From: Nematostella vectensis
Taxonomy: Eukaryota; Cnidaria; Anthozoa; Actiniaria; Edwardsiidae
Assembly (NCBI RefSeq): GCF_932526225.1
Contig: NC_064044.1
Span: 10,116,050-10,180,049, forward strand
Direction of reading: 5' to 3'
Length of the DNA: 64,000 bases
Notes under the pieces: generated by a model
The model's database searches: none
Told to the model about the DNA's origin: nothing
Seen by the model: only the letters and a program-made list of their open reading frames with translations
Program-made: the position numbers and the translations under genes
In this document: piece after piece, positions 11,965 through 23,860 of the stretch
Position numbering within the stretch: the stretch's first letter is position 1
How the letters are laid out: each line of letters opens with the position of its first letter

Positions 11965-14473
11965 CTACAAATAGGAAAAAGAAACTGATGGTCAATACTT
12001 GGGAAATAACAAGAGGAAAATTGTTCTTTATCGAGTAAGGTGAGCAGAATAGATATACATTTAGGCTTGAGAATTGTTCTTTGTATTAGTATGCTAATGA
12101 TATCAAATCAGACTGGAAGCAAGCCTCGCGAACTCAAACTCTGGATGGATACAGAAACCAGTTTGAATTCGGATGAAAATTGATGGAAATTCAAGGAATA
12201 TAGAGCTTACTTCGAAAAAACAAAAGGGAATTCGAGTAGTCCAAGCTCGAGTTAGCGGTTGTAGTATTATGCAAATGCTATAAGTTTTATGCTTGATTGA
12301 TCGGCTAGATTGATCTAAACTACCGATGAAACTCATTAAAACCAGCAAAATATGACTCTTAAAAGAATCAAAGTCAGAAAAAAAAATGAAAGAGTATGAC
12401 AAATCGATTGCTACTTTGTCCAAGAGCAGTTAAATGCTGTAAAGTATTACAGAGTTGCCTTAATCGAATGATTTGTTGCTCGGACATCTAGCTGAAACAG
12501 GAAATAAGTTTATAAATCAGCAAAGGATTGTTATTGTAAATAGTTTTGTCAAAGATTTTGCTGTAAACAGATTTGTAAATAGCTTTTATTTATTTTGTTT
12601 CTGTTGAGGGCCATGCGTACATTATCATTGTGATATTAAGTGAATCCCTCATTAAAAAAAGGCATCTAGAAGCTGTGTTTGCCGTTGTGGCTGGCTTGAA
12701 ATGAATCAAAGGCATTGGAATGCATCAAAGCAAAGAAAACCCTCACAATCCATGATTAGGTACCTAACAAACTATCTGATATAAAAATAATTCTTCGAGA
12801 TGGAGGGATTTACCTGTTAAAGTCGATTTTGCGCGTCCAACCCTCACATCTTTCTTCCTCCCCTCACATCGTCTTACGAAACTGAAAGTGCAATCTCGTG
12901 ACTTCTGTACATACGGGATATCTCGTGGCTATTTTGGGTATCTTATAGGGCCCCCGCTCCAGTCTCGTACCCAGACGCCGCGCGGTGCATGACGGTCAGG
13001 ATGCGGTTTCAGGGTCGGAATTCGATTGACGTCTGGCAAAACTCAGGAAATATCTTGCAAGTTTTTCAAATATCTTGCAAGCAGCGTTTTTATGACCGTT
13101 TTTTTACTTTTTTTTGCGCACAAGTCCAAGGGCCTACCTACACACACTCGTTGTAAACCATTTAGTTTTATTTTCGGTGGTTCCCTGTTCAATTAGACGA
13201 TATTTTCGTTTCGTAAAACCCAAGACGGCGGACGACACTGGTGAGCTCGATACATCATTTCATGAAATGAATTTGGATGGTCTGAGTGTTCTGGCACTCA
13301 TTTCAACTCATACTGCTCTGGTTGGATTGTATTTATCACAAATATACACTTTCAGATATATAATTCAAGCACATACTGTCTTTATGTTCCCTAGAAGAAG
13401 CTCAATAGCGAGGAAGTCACTATTCGCACATGACCTTACGCCGAATTCCAAACTCCAGGAAAGTATTTAGGCTATTTCTGCAGTTGTCATGTGCACATGG
13501 AATTTTACAGGCAAGAAATGCAGTATGTATAGGTCCTTCTTCGTCTGTGAAAATTCGTAACATTTTTGCTCGCCGATTTAGTCCGCCATCTTGGATCTGT
13601 AATCTGCCAGTCGTTATTTTTTTTCCGTCCTCGCGTCAGGATTCCTGTGGATGTCACGCAAATCAGATAACGACTGGGTACGAGTCTGCCCCCGCCCCCG
13701 AATGGTCTTTTATGCGAGCACTTGCGAGCACTCCGTTTTTTATGCGAGACCGAGCATTTTTTGGCGGAAAAAATTGCACAAGGATGCGAGCACGGCGGAA
13801 AAATTGCGCACAGCGGAAAAAAATGAACGAGCATGCGAGCACGGCGAAAAAAATTGCGCGGGCATTAGCCGAAAATATATATAAGACTTATTTTTTATGT
13901 CCGTCCATTCGTCTGTCTGTCTGTAATTAAGTAAACATCCGAAACACACCTATTTCATCAGACTAGTGCAATTAAAGCTGAAATCGTTGATCCAATGCGC
14001 ATGCCAGCTTATCTAAGATCTATGAAATGTCATGACATTTTAGATCCGTGTATCGAGCACGGGCGTAGGCCCAGGATTGGCCGGAGGGGGGTGGGGGGGG
14101 GGGGGAGGTGCGCAGTCATAGGTATCACATGGAAAAAGCATAGTATAAGAAAATTCCTTAATAGGAAACGACCCACTTTTTGCCCGCCAAGGGGGGATTT
14201 TGTAACAATGGTCTACACTGCTGTCTACATACAGTGTTGAGTATAGACTTTTTCGTTCAAATTTGGAACAGGACCAATGATATTCGGTAACTGTTGACGG
14301 TGAGCGACTAGCCAAAAATCCCCCCACACACACACACACACAAATAAAATAAAAGAAAGAAAAAAAAAACACGCATCACAACTCAATGCCAAACTTTTTA
14401 TTTCTTCAATATTAATTCTTAGCTTTTGAGATAATACAAAAAGCAAAGAAATTCTTGATATTTCTCGTTTTTT
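11965..14473. other. Region upstream of the NLR coding exons, no gene recognised
   Basis: It should contain the NLR promoter and at least one 5'UTR exon, but I cannot place them. From 13,690 to 13,870 a GCGAGCACGGCGGAAAAAAT-type motif recurs imperfectly. A G-rich run lies near 14,082-14,108 and a short CA repeat near 14,323-14,343. Open frames here show no recognisable domain. Confidence 0.4.
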
Positions 14474-14931
14474 CTATCGCCACAGAGGCGGTAATTGCCA
14501 GGTCGAAATCGTGTTATTTCTTGTACGGGGCAAGACATTCAAGTCAAAATTTATGCAGTCATAATGTATATCTGCTTTTTTAGGTGCTCCATTTTGGCCC
14601 CCTCTGCCTCCGCACGTTCCACGGCGGCGTTGCCATGCCTGATAATAATCTGGAAACTGTCGCAATTAGGGCAGGTGTCCACGTGAGGCTTACGGAACGA
14701 GAGGCTAAACGTTTTGAATATTCTCCTATAAGAAGTAAAACTCACGGACCGATGTCGACCCTTCCAATGCCTTTCTTGGCTAAGAAATCCCGCCATAATT
14801 GTTAGATGACAAGTATTGCTTCTCCTTTGTAAATGCGCGAGCGTAATGGGACTGTGAACGGTCATAGCTTCTGAAATGCTCAACGACCTGGAAAAGTGAA
14901 AAAAAAAGAAACACACACAATCATCTGTCAC
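14474..14931 (-). pseudogene. DUF7869-type transposase-like fragment, N-terminal side
   Basis: The minus strand reads SVSFTSYRRIFKTF, then RKPHVDTCPNCDSFQ and a helical AEAEGAKMEHL stretch, the arrangement that precedes the DDE-like core in DUF7869 proteins (Cys pair, then coiled helix). At the A-run in CTAAAAAAGC the frame shifts, and the next frame continues as KKADIHYDCINFDLN before a stop at about 14,476. This is therefore a broken copy. It points away from the second fragment at 15,386-16,181. Family assignment is from remembered domain pattern. Confidence 0.5.
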
Positions 14932-15385
14932 TTAATCAATGAATCAATCAATCATTCAAACAGTGAGTGGCTTCAGTTTTTTGTAACGGACGCTCTTGAT
15001 CGTTTTGACCCTACTTCCAGGCAATTGGCTGCCCGCGTCATTTCTCGCAATATATTGAATTGCTGGGCGGCGTGTGTCGGCAATCTTGTCAAAATTGTAC
15101 CCAAAACCAATATTGCTAAAATAAATAATTGGCGAAACGCCTTACTAAACTCTTATATCCGTATATTCAAAATCAAAAAGGCAAAACAACGTGCGCACTC
15201 GACAGCAAACAGTTGATGGAAATGGCGCGCGCGCTTCCTAGATAGGTCTTGATGTGTTTTCTTTCGAATTTCGAATTTGCGCGCTCATTGTCTGTCTGTT
15301 TGTTGTTGTTGTTTTTATGTATTGCTTCTACTGGTGAAAAGATGCGCACATGGTTGAGGCGACATGACGGGAAAAACCTGCGTGT

Positions 15386-16181
15386 ATGCACTTATTTGAG
15401 ACATTTTTCCGTGTCATGTCGGTCGAGGCACCAAGAGATGGCGTTTCAGGCTTCCATTTTGATTTTCACAAAAACATCATGTGCCCTAAGATTAAAACTC
15501 AAGATAGCTACTACGCAAGCAAACTGGCTACTTACGCTTTTGGAATTCACAGCGGAGCCACTGGAATAACAACTACTTACATTTGGCCTGAAAGCGTCGC
15601 TCCAAAGAATCCTGATAGTCTTCTGAGTTGTATATATTATCACTTAACACGAGTAGAACAAGACAATATGGGATGGAACATTTTCTGGGCGGACAACGCT
15701 CGTTCCCAGAACAAGAACTATACTGTCGCGCTATTCCTAGAGCATCTAGTGGAATGTGGCTTCAGACGACGAATTGACTAATTTTATTGTTGCCGGACAC
15801 TCATATGGCGCGGTCGATCGTGACGCCGGCAGGTGCGAAAAGCTTATACGCAGAGAAGAGGTCCTTGAATGCCCAGCTGATTACGTCGAACTGGTAAACG
15901 AAAGCTCTTTTCGCCCCAAAACACACTGGATCGAGTTAGATCAGTTGAACTTCAAGAATTACTTTGTGTGGCTAAGGGAGAGATATGTGGATAGCCAGAA
16001 AGATAAATACCGAGCTTCGTACCGTTTTAGTGATATAATGCATTTGAATTATGGAATAGGTGAGCGCGCAGATCCTGCTAGAGACAATGTTATCAAAACT
16101 TACAGACACCCAGGAGTTGTTTGGATGAGAAAAACGCTAGACCCGTTTGAAGAGCCCATCGAGGTATCCTTTACAAAATGA
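15386..16181 (+). pseudogene. DUF7869-type DDE-like transposase fragment with frameshift
   Basis: The first frame (15,386-15,781) contains FDFHKN, then YYASKLATYAFGIHSGATG, then WADNARSQNKNY, the pattern of the RNase H-like core of DUF7869 proteins, where the aspartates of FDF and ADN are likely metal ligands. The next expected motif, VAGHSYGAVDRDAG, lies in a different frame (about 15,757-16,181, no ATG). A frameshift therefore falls near 15,775-15,790. The second frame ends naturally after EEPIEVSFTK. The N-terminal Cys-pair region is absent upstream on this strand but present inverted at 14,474-14,931. Likely a dead, rearranged element. Confidence 0.55.
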
Positions 16182-16379
16182 GAACTACATCAAGATATGA
16201 ACATAAACAATGTACCGAGATTTCACGAGGGTCAGTTGCCGCTCTCTGACAAAAAGCACCATGATTTAGATTTTGTAAGTTCTTGACCCCACGAGGGAAA
16301 ATGTATTTTAGAAACGTGTTACAATCAAATCAATAAATGACTAAATTTATGTCTCAGGATGGGAGATTTTATTTAAAAC

Positions 16380-16635
16380 AATCATGCTCGTCTTTTTTGC
16401 GTACGGTCATTACAACGCTGCTGGGGGCCTGCACGCAAGGGGAGTACGCAGTGCGCCTGTAACCTGCCTTGGCCGACAGGGCTAGTGTCCATGCTGTAGG
16501 TCAGCGAACGTGACACAGCAACAACAAACCAATCATGCTCGTCTTTTTTGCGTACGGTCATTACACGCTGCTAGTGGCCTGCACGCCAGGGGAGTACGCA
16601 GTGCGTCTGTAACCTGCCTTGGCCGACAGAGCTAT
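16380..16635 (+). repeat. Direct duplication, about 105 bp, 151-bp period
   Basis: The segment beginning AATCATGCTCGTCTTTTTTG occurs at 16,380-16,485 and again at 16,531-16,635 with a few substitutions and one indel. Confidence 0.75.
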
Positions 16636-17332
16636 GGTCTGGGAAAGGGCCCACATTTAAGCAGTAGACAGTTTAATGATAATTTTAATGATATATTAGA
16701 TGTGTGATTGGCAAGATTTTTTATGAGGATTGTCCGGTCCCCCATTCTTGCAGAAACAGCAAGAATGCATTAAACAGTCATTATATTAATTAACAATGCA
16801 TCTTTATAACAGCGATACTGAACATGTTCGAATGTACGTTTGAATTGATGCTGATATAAAGCATGACAATGTAATGTACGACTGTGGGTTTCATCCCTTC
16901 CTCGTTATAGAGCAAACATGACTGGTCTATGTATGAGCTACGGTGATTGATCGTTTCCATTTCTCAAGCATCACTTTTGATGTTTGTGCGTAAGCATGTC
17001 TGCTCTATAGGGACTTGTTGTAGCCGGTTTTAAATGGTTGTATTTTTAGGATTAAGTACCTAGAAATACTCGTTGCACCACCTCTTGAGACTGAACTATT
17101 GATATTTTACATTTTTTTTTTCTTTTTATAATCTTACTTACAGAAACTTGGACTTGGTGCCCGGGGATTCGGTGTACTACCTTTACGATCGAGGACCCTA
17201 GAGGCGAGACTGTCTATTCTACGTACCTGCCTCTGCGACGGTGGAAACGGTTCATTTCTTTCTGCAGCCTCGCTTTTCGACACCTGATTGGATGAACGAA
17301 CACTTCATCACGTGCGAAGGCCCCCTTCTCAC
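16636..17332. other. Unassigned interval
   Basis: AT-rich sequence with no recognisable gene or repeat, downstream of the last putative exon of the 17.3-21.1 kb gene. Confidence 0.35.
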
Positions 17333-20300
17333 CTGTTACAGCAATCTGAAAGCTGTTTAGCACATCTCCGTCACAATAGTAAGATTGTGTCGGGTAGGCG
17401 TATCCAGTTCTTAGCGCTCGTGAAGCTAGTTCGAATCTCCGAAGCATTGGTTGCACGGGTGAAGGCGTTCCGCGCTCGACAATTCCTCTCTAGTCGACCA
17501 ATAACCTACCGTACGTGTCAGTTCCAAAACAGTCTACAATAATGGCTGCCTCACGTTCTGGTATATCCTCCCTCAATTCAGAAAACCTCTTCCCTCTGTC
17601 CAATATCTCTGCTGGCTATCAGGACCAAGGCTGTCATCTCCGGGCTTGGGACTTTCCTAAAAAGGGGTACAATCAAAGCTTCCTAACTTGATGCCACAGA
17701 TTCTCAATTAATATCTAAATTAACTCATGATCTTGCCGTAAAAGGTGCACGACAAACAAAAGTCGATATGGTAACCCAACTAGCCGTACCGGAGTATCAC
17801 ATCCTATCAAGCGAAGGCGAAACTCTGCTCCCGCAGTATCAGGTCTGTTATGGTCACGACCAAAGACGTGTTGGAAGGGTTTCCATAGCTGCCTCGCTAC
17901 ATCTTCGTCCGCTATTTGTTGATCTTCCTCAAAGAACCCAAGAACACGGTACACACCAACTTCTGGAATACCATCACCGTCACCGCATCTTGCGCTAGGA
18001 AACGTCATCATGATCCGAAGATATTGTCGATGACCTGTAACGACACTACATTTCAATTTAGATTTTTTTTAATTTCCTTACTTGCTTGCTATTGTGGTCG
18101 CCGACATACAATAAGTATAAATTTTAATTTCATCATATCGATTTGCCTGTCTAACAGAGAACACTGTCAGTAAACTAAGCATGGTTGATAAGAAGGTTGT
18201 TAAGAGGGCAAGGGGGGGGGACAACATGGTCAAGTTGCGTGACGTCATCGATGATGAGGCACTATCGTCATCAGATGATGGGCCGTTTTATGAAAAAAAA
18301 TTGTAAATGTACCTTCTATTTGAGGGTCAGTTATGTTGGCTGGAAATTCATCCTGTCGCAAGCAGCACACATCAAGATACTCTCCCAAGAACGGCAGGCA
18401 CACACAGGCAACACTCCAATTCATTTTCACTCTAACCAGCACAGGGTAGCGGCACACTGCCCAAAATACCCTCATGATTTCATAAGCTGTACTTACGGCA
18501 AGCTCAGGGATCTGCTTCCCTATTTGGGGTTATAAATACAAATAATTTGCATAATATTAGACTTGCTTTAAATTCTACATGAGTTAACAGTAGCGAATCA
18601 AGGGGGAGGGTTTAGGGAGTTGGAACCCCCCCCCCACCTTTGGGCTGCCAGAAAGCCATATGTAACAAAAAAAAAGAATAACTTACTCCCCGCTTTGCCA
18701 CTGAACCAACCCCCCCCCCCCCCCCTTTATCGAAAAGCTAGATCCAGCCCTGTATAATATTACTGGCTAACACCGGAGGAAGCGAGTGACGCGGTGAGCC
18801 TGGATTCACATATCTACCATGATCAATGGAATACTGGAACGTACCTTCTCCACAATGATCTTGGATAGCGGAATAGGCATTTTGGTTCCTTCGTGGTCAA
18901 GGTGTCAATTTGACGTGCTATTTCCAGGTGCTGAACTAAGCCATACGCTTCATCATGTCTACGGATACCAGTTACAATTTGTGACACTCGTGTTGCCATT
19001 ACCTCTGTACTTCCCTCAGCTGTATGGAATATAACTTCTGGTGCCCAAGTCAACTGCTGCAAATGTGTACGGAAAGACAACGATAAGATATAATTAATAA
19101 AACAATCATGTGTGTTACCTATAATGATTTTTCGAAGAGCGACAGGAATTCGCGAATAACAGAAGACTGGCTGTCACGATATCCTTCTGTGCCTCGGTTT
19201 GGGATACGGCTTCAGCTGTGTCATCATGTTCTACCCCTGAATCCACTGACATACTCTCTTGCGACTCCTGAAAAAAAAGTGTACACTTAGAACACTACCG
19301 ATGTAGGTGCCTATCTAGTATGCTCTTACATACTTGGGCATCATCGAACTGGCGGCTCGAATGCGCCGCTTCATCTGAGCCCTGCTCTGCAAGCCGTTGC
19401 TTCAGTAGTGGTAAGAGGAACACAGATTCGATCTTTCTCTCCGTTGCATTGCAGATCCTTTTGTAGGAACCCTCTCCAAACGATTGCGTACACATCAACA
19501 GCCCACCCCTTCCATAGTTGCTAAGGAACTGGAAGCAATTTTCAAGGTATAGCTGGATGGCTGCTCTGTTTCTAAAGTACCCTGCGACCTGTTAAAAAAG
19601 AACAGTTAAAAAGTGCCATTAGTACTCCAAATACGACCCTCTTTACTGTCCACCCAAAATGTACGACAGCAGGTACGAACCTATTTCAATAAGAGTTGTT
19701 TTGGACGAGAGCTTGGGGAGGGGAGGAGGGATTATAGGGACAAAATTATAAACGATGGCTCTAACTCCCCCACCCCCTCCCCCTCCCTTTTTGAAATCCT
19801 GGCTACACCAATGTTATCTTTTGCTTGTTTAATGTTCGACTCAAGCAACAAATTCCATTGTATTAAACAACACAGCAGATACTTTATGTACGTTAAAGTG
19901 TGTGTGTGGGGGGGGTCATTATAGAACATGTGACAGTTGAAAGAAACAATCCAGGAAATGTCCATATCAATCAATCTTGTTTTAAAAACCATTGATTTCC
20001 TAGCTGGCTCGGTCAACTCCTTGTTAGGACATTACATACCATATTTTGAAGTCCACTCCAGTCAAGGTTTGGCTTTTTTGCCTTCCTAGAGTTTTGTGCA
20101 TCGAAAATTTCCACGTAAATAGACCCAGGCGTTAGCGTTTTTAGAATATCACAGACTTCCCGCGCGCTCGCCCCAGGCTCATTTAGACAATTTAGAAAAA
20201 CGACTCTCCAAGGTATGAACCGCACCCCTCTGGAATTTCCACCCCTGCGGGAAAAAAGGTGAATCCCGGCTCCCGTTTTACACCATCAGGACCCCCAATT

Positions 20301-21065
20301 CAGTTTCTACACGGTGCCGGGCTTGACTATGTGGTTGACTTTACATTAAACATTTGTAATACTTACCTGGAGCCAGAAAGCAATGGAACATTTCTTTGCC
20401 TTTTGGTAAGCAAACTCCATAGCAGTTGATATGGTGATGGGTCCGATAGCTCTTCCTCCCAACTCGAATTTGCGGACCACATAACTGACTTCAAAGTAGA
20501 CATAGTGATTTGTAGACGACTTCAATGTCGGGATGAGTGCAAGATGTGTAGAGAAAGACGACATTTTGGTTAAATCTATGTCATTTTGGTTCAGAATCAA
20601 AAAGTCAAAACTGTCGCGATCTCGTACCAGAACAATGAATACAATACACAAAAACTGGAAATCGACTCTGCCAAATTTTCGTCTTTAATAAGACTTCTTC
20701 AGGGCAGACTGAAGAAGGTGAATCGTTACAAGCTTATTTACATCAGAATAGTGGCGCGAGACGCAAAAACATTACAACTGACAAAAACGCGCATTTTCTA
20801 GAATAGCGCGCGCTATTCTAGAAAATGCGCGTTTTTGTCAATCATTTTCGTTCAGAATACACATACCTGCGAGTATTTTGTCATTTCCGTCTTTCATCCA
20901 AGCCAAAGACACGATAGTTTGCTTTTTGTCCCTAGGGACAAACAATTCGTTTACCGCAGCTTTATAGGATGCGACATCGAGGTGGCTATTTTGCGCTTCT
21001 TCATCGCTGAGAAGTTTTCGAAGTTCTTCCCTCTCAACATTTACTAACGGGAACTCGTCGTGTAC
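17333..21065 (-). CDS. Unidentified multi-exon gene or gene remnant
   Basis: Consecutive minus-strand segments have good acceptors and donors and open frames. They are A 20,867-21,065, B 20,367-20,575, D 19,334-19,588, E 19,119-19,267, F 18,845-19,056, G 18,313-18,519, H 17,957-18,034 and I 17,333-17,485. A-B-D-E agree in phase (1, 0, 0), and so do G-H-I (1, 1). E to F and F to G do not join in frame, so either exons are missing or the gene is broken near F. Representative peptides are EFPLVNVEREELRKLLSDEE (A), AYQKAKKCSIAFWLQ (B), YFRNRAAIQLYLENCFQFL (D) and GEYLDVCCLRQDEFPANIT (G). I recognise no domain. The first exon and the 3' end were not found. It could be a lineage-specific host gene or a large transposon gene. 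Confidence 0.45.
20040..20251 (-). other. Possible extra exon C made from a dispersed repeat
   Basis: A pyrimidine-rich acceptor (TTCACCTTTTTTCCCGCAG) and donor (AATATG/GTATGT) bound an open frame including REVCDILKTLTPGSIYVEIF. The donor phase fits exon D, but the acceptor phase does not fit exon B. Much of it (about 20,095-20,215) matches plus-strand sequence at about 55,484-55,680, so it is repeat-derived. Confidence 0.35.
20779..20840. repeat. Perfect 62-bp palindrome
   Basis: The two 31-nt halves are exact reverse complements with no spacer; the centre is AGCGCGCGCT. It lies in an intron 26 bp from the donor of putative exon A. Neither arm extends by a single further base. Confidence 0.95.
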
Positions 21066-22090
21066 CTGCAAAAAAAGGTAGTCGCAGTTTTTAACATGGC
21101 CAAAATTCATGACAAAATCGATCTTCTGAATTCACAACGTACAGTGACCGTTAAAGGGCAGTAATCGGCGCCATTGACTATGTTTGCGATCGTGTTCACC
21201 ATGCTATTTATCCATTTCTAACGATTTTGATACTAGCTATTCTTGTAATCAACATAAAACTGAGTCGAAGATTCAGCCAAGCGCTTGACGACGCCCAGAC
21301 GTCCACCCTAGTACATGCATTCCATATTTGGGCAAAGAGAACAATACCTCATCAATAATCCTCAACGCAACTGCGTTGGCGATTAGGCAAATTTATTCGC
21401 TAGGACAGGAAGAGAAAGGGACGGGCTACCTGTGGTTAGATCACCTCATATTGGTACCAGATCTCCACGTCCGCAAAAACAATATGGCGGACATAGTGAA
21501 GAAGGCATACGAATTTTTAAAAATGAACGCATTTCGTCTTTATCCAGCAACTTCGGAGCGTCAAATTGGCGAACAAGCATGGGCGAAGACATAGAAATCA
21601 AGACCTATCCCCACATCCTCTTAAGTATGTTTCTTCAAACAATTTCAAGTAAGTTTAGTCTAGCATTTTTATACTGGAACTTGTCAAATTGATAGGGGAG
21701 ATAGGTGCGATATCGAACATTATCACTGATATCTGATATTGAGATTAGGATATTATCATTGTTTTCCTCTAATTATATGCTATTAGCAGGGTTGGATCCA
21801 GGGTAGTTTACGTGAGTTCCGGAACACACTAAGCCATAATAATAACGACTAAATAACTAATAAGAATAATAACTAACTAATAAGAATAATAACGACGATA
21901 AGGCATCTTTTTACGTGTTTAATTTAATAAAAAGCAAAAATACAGAAGATTGAACGATTTCCACAGACAAGCCAATAGTAATAAACCTCGCGCGATTGGC
22001 TGGAAATTTTTTCATTGTGTTCGAACTCACTCAAAACCATTTTTGATTGGCTAACTCGCTTGAAAACCACCACGGAAACTATCGACAGAA
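21066..22090. other. Interval without a recognised gene
   Basis: This is presumably the upstream region of the 17.3-21.1 kb gene. A plus-strand frame at 21,328-21,594 has no recognisable domain. From 21,838 to 21,898 there is a short AATAATAACTAACTAATAAG-like repeat. Confidence 0.35.
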
Positions 22091-22091
22091 G

Positions 22092-22099
22092 TATAAAAG
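22092..22099 (+). promoter_or_regulatory. TATA box upstream of the hAT-like ORF
   Basis: TATAAAAG lies 113 bp upstream of the ATG at 22,212 and is followed by a pyrimidine-rich stretch (CTCCTTTCGTTTCC) about 30-40 bp downstream, where initiation would be expected. Confidence 0.5.
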
Positions 22100-22211
22100 G
22101 GTTTGTACCTCCCCTAACGGTCTCCTTTCGTTTCCTCTCACTAGAGTCTCAGTACTTGCATCGGAGTTTACAAAGGAATTGGTTAACAAATTGCACTAGT
22201 TTTTACTCTTT

Positions 22212-22589
22212 ATGGCTCGCGCTCCTGTCTGTCGGAAGGAGGATTGTTTTCCCTACGACATTGGCTTAGTCTTCGACAAGATCGCCAGATATTCGCCTCA
22301 GGACAAGTTGAAATTCATCGAAAATGTATGGAAACCAGGTGAGCTTTTCGATTTCCCAGTGTCAATAGAGAATGGAAAATCTCGCAAGTTTGTTTTAAAC
22401 TGGCTAAAGAAATATCCATGGCTAGCCTACTCTAAATATTACAAAGGAGTGTTTTGCTTAGATTGTGTTTGTTTTGGAGTTCAGTGTGGGCGAAACGCTA
22501 ATAAGTTAGACAAATTATTAGAAGTCTCTTCTTACAAATTGGACTACGGCCGCTTCGCTCTTTACAAAACATGCGCAAGGAAATTGTGA
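22212..22589 (+). pseudogene. TTF-type zinc-finger N-terminus, hAT-like transposase fragment
   Basis: The 125-codon frame contains DFPVSIENGKSRKFVLNWLKK, then YPWLAYSKYYKGVFCLDCVCF, the layout of a TTF-type finger (aromatic KYPWL.YS motif, then CxxC). This precedes the hAT transposase core in ZMYM/KRBA2-like proteins and many cnidarian transposons. It ends at a stop after CARKL with no transposase core downstream, so it is truncated or is a first exon. A TATA box lies just upstream. Confidence 0.5.
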
Positions 22590-22899
22590 AATTCGAAAAT
22601 TTTCTATGATTGCTATAGAAGAATTTAAGAAAATGATGCGAACAGAAGCTGTCCCGATAAGATTTATTTGCTCAATTGCACCCTAGGAGAATGAGAATGG
22701 CAAACATATTTAACTTAAATTTTTGCACCATCTGTTTCTAGAGGGCTTGTGAGTTATGTTCCATCTGGGTCTTACCCTTAAACTGATGGAGAACAGCTAC
22801 AGAAACTCAAACTGGTGCCTGTATAACTTTATTTAAAAGTCATTTCTAAATGTTTTTTTTATTTAGTGATGATTTCAATTTTTCTATTGACACTGGGAT

Positions 22900-23130
22900 T
22901 TCGTGTTAAGCTCAAATGGTTTACAAACATTTCCCTGGGCTCCAGAAGCTGCAGTTTCAAAGGATAAAAAAAGGGGAGTATTTTTCAAATTATATTCTTT
23001 TTATAATCATTCAGTACTTCTCTCTTTTAAACTATGGTAACAATGTTGGATTTTTCTCCAGAGCTCCAGTTACTGCAGTCCCCAAGGATGAAAAAGGGGA
23101 GTTTTTATTCAAATTATATTGTCTGTAATT
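22900..23130 (+). repeat. Diverged direct repeat, two copies
   Basis: CTCCAGAAGCTGCAGT...AAAAAAAGGGGAGT and CTCCAGTTACTGCAGT...AAAAAGGGGAGT, each followed by TTCAAATTATATT, recur with a period of about 125 bp. Confidence 0.5.
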
Positions 23131-23585
23131 TGTAAATATCTTTTGTATATGACATATGATATTAATATTGGATTTGTTTTCTTATTATCTTGAAAACTCC
23201 TGGACCAAGGACCAACCACAGGCTTGCCATCTATAAGCACCATTTTTCCTTCTGCTCAAAGACAGTTATATTGGACATAGACCAGTGGCACCGGTTTGGA
23301 TACCAGATATTTTTTTTGTAGAGCAAGGTGTTCCATGTACCATCATCAACAAAATAAAACTTTTTTGCCTTTATGATAGCATGTTTTTTTGTTCTTTTTG
23401 GAGTAATTAACTTTTCTGAAAATGCAGAAAATGGCATTTATAGAGCTTGAAATTTCAAATTTTCTTGGGGGAGCATGTCACCAAACACCCCTATTGTTGG
23501 TGTTTCGGTGGAAACTACTCACTCAAAAACCTGGATCCACCCGCGATTAGATAGTGGTTAGACCCCTTTCCTCTCCTTTCCTCAT

Positions 23586-23860
23586 CCCTCGATATTGTGA
23601 TATTATCGGAGATTATTTTATTTAATCTACTAGATGTCTATTTAGATACCTTCCTTCCATCTGCTGGACCCCTCGATATTGTGATAATATCGGAGATTAT
23701 CTTATTAGAATCTACTAGATGTCTATTTAGATCCTCTCCTTTCATCTGCTCTACCCCTCGATATTGTGATATTATCTGAGATTATCTTATTAGAATCTAC
23801 TAGATATCTATAGAGATTCATTTGTCCTCTCTGCTGGACCCCTCGGTATTATCGGATATT
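23586..23860 (+). repeat. 84-bp tandem repeat, about 3.3 copies
   Basis: Each unit begins CCCCTCGATATTGTGATA (first copy CCCTCGATATTG) and contains TCGGAGATTAT and TCTACTAGATGTCTAT. The last copy is partial. The surrounding 23.6-24.2 kb is rich in GATAT-type motifs. Confidence 0.8.

Noticed and set aside
20013-20575. Resemblance to NB-ARC motifs (GGRAIGP..., WRVVFLNCLNEPGA)
   Set aside because: There is no true P-loop lysine-threonine, and the second part lies in a dispersed repeat.
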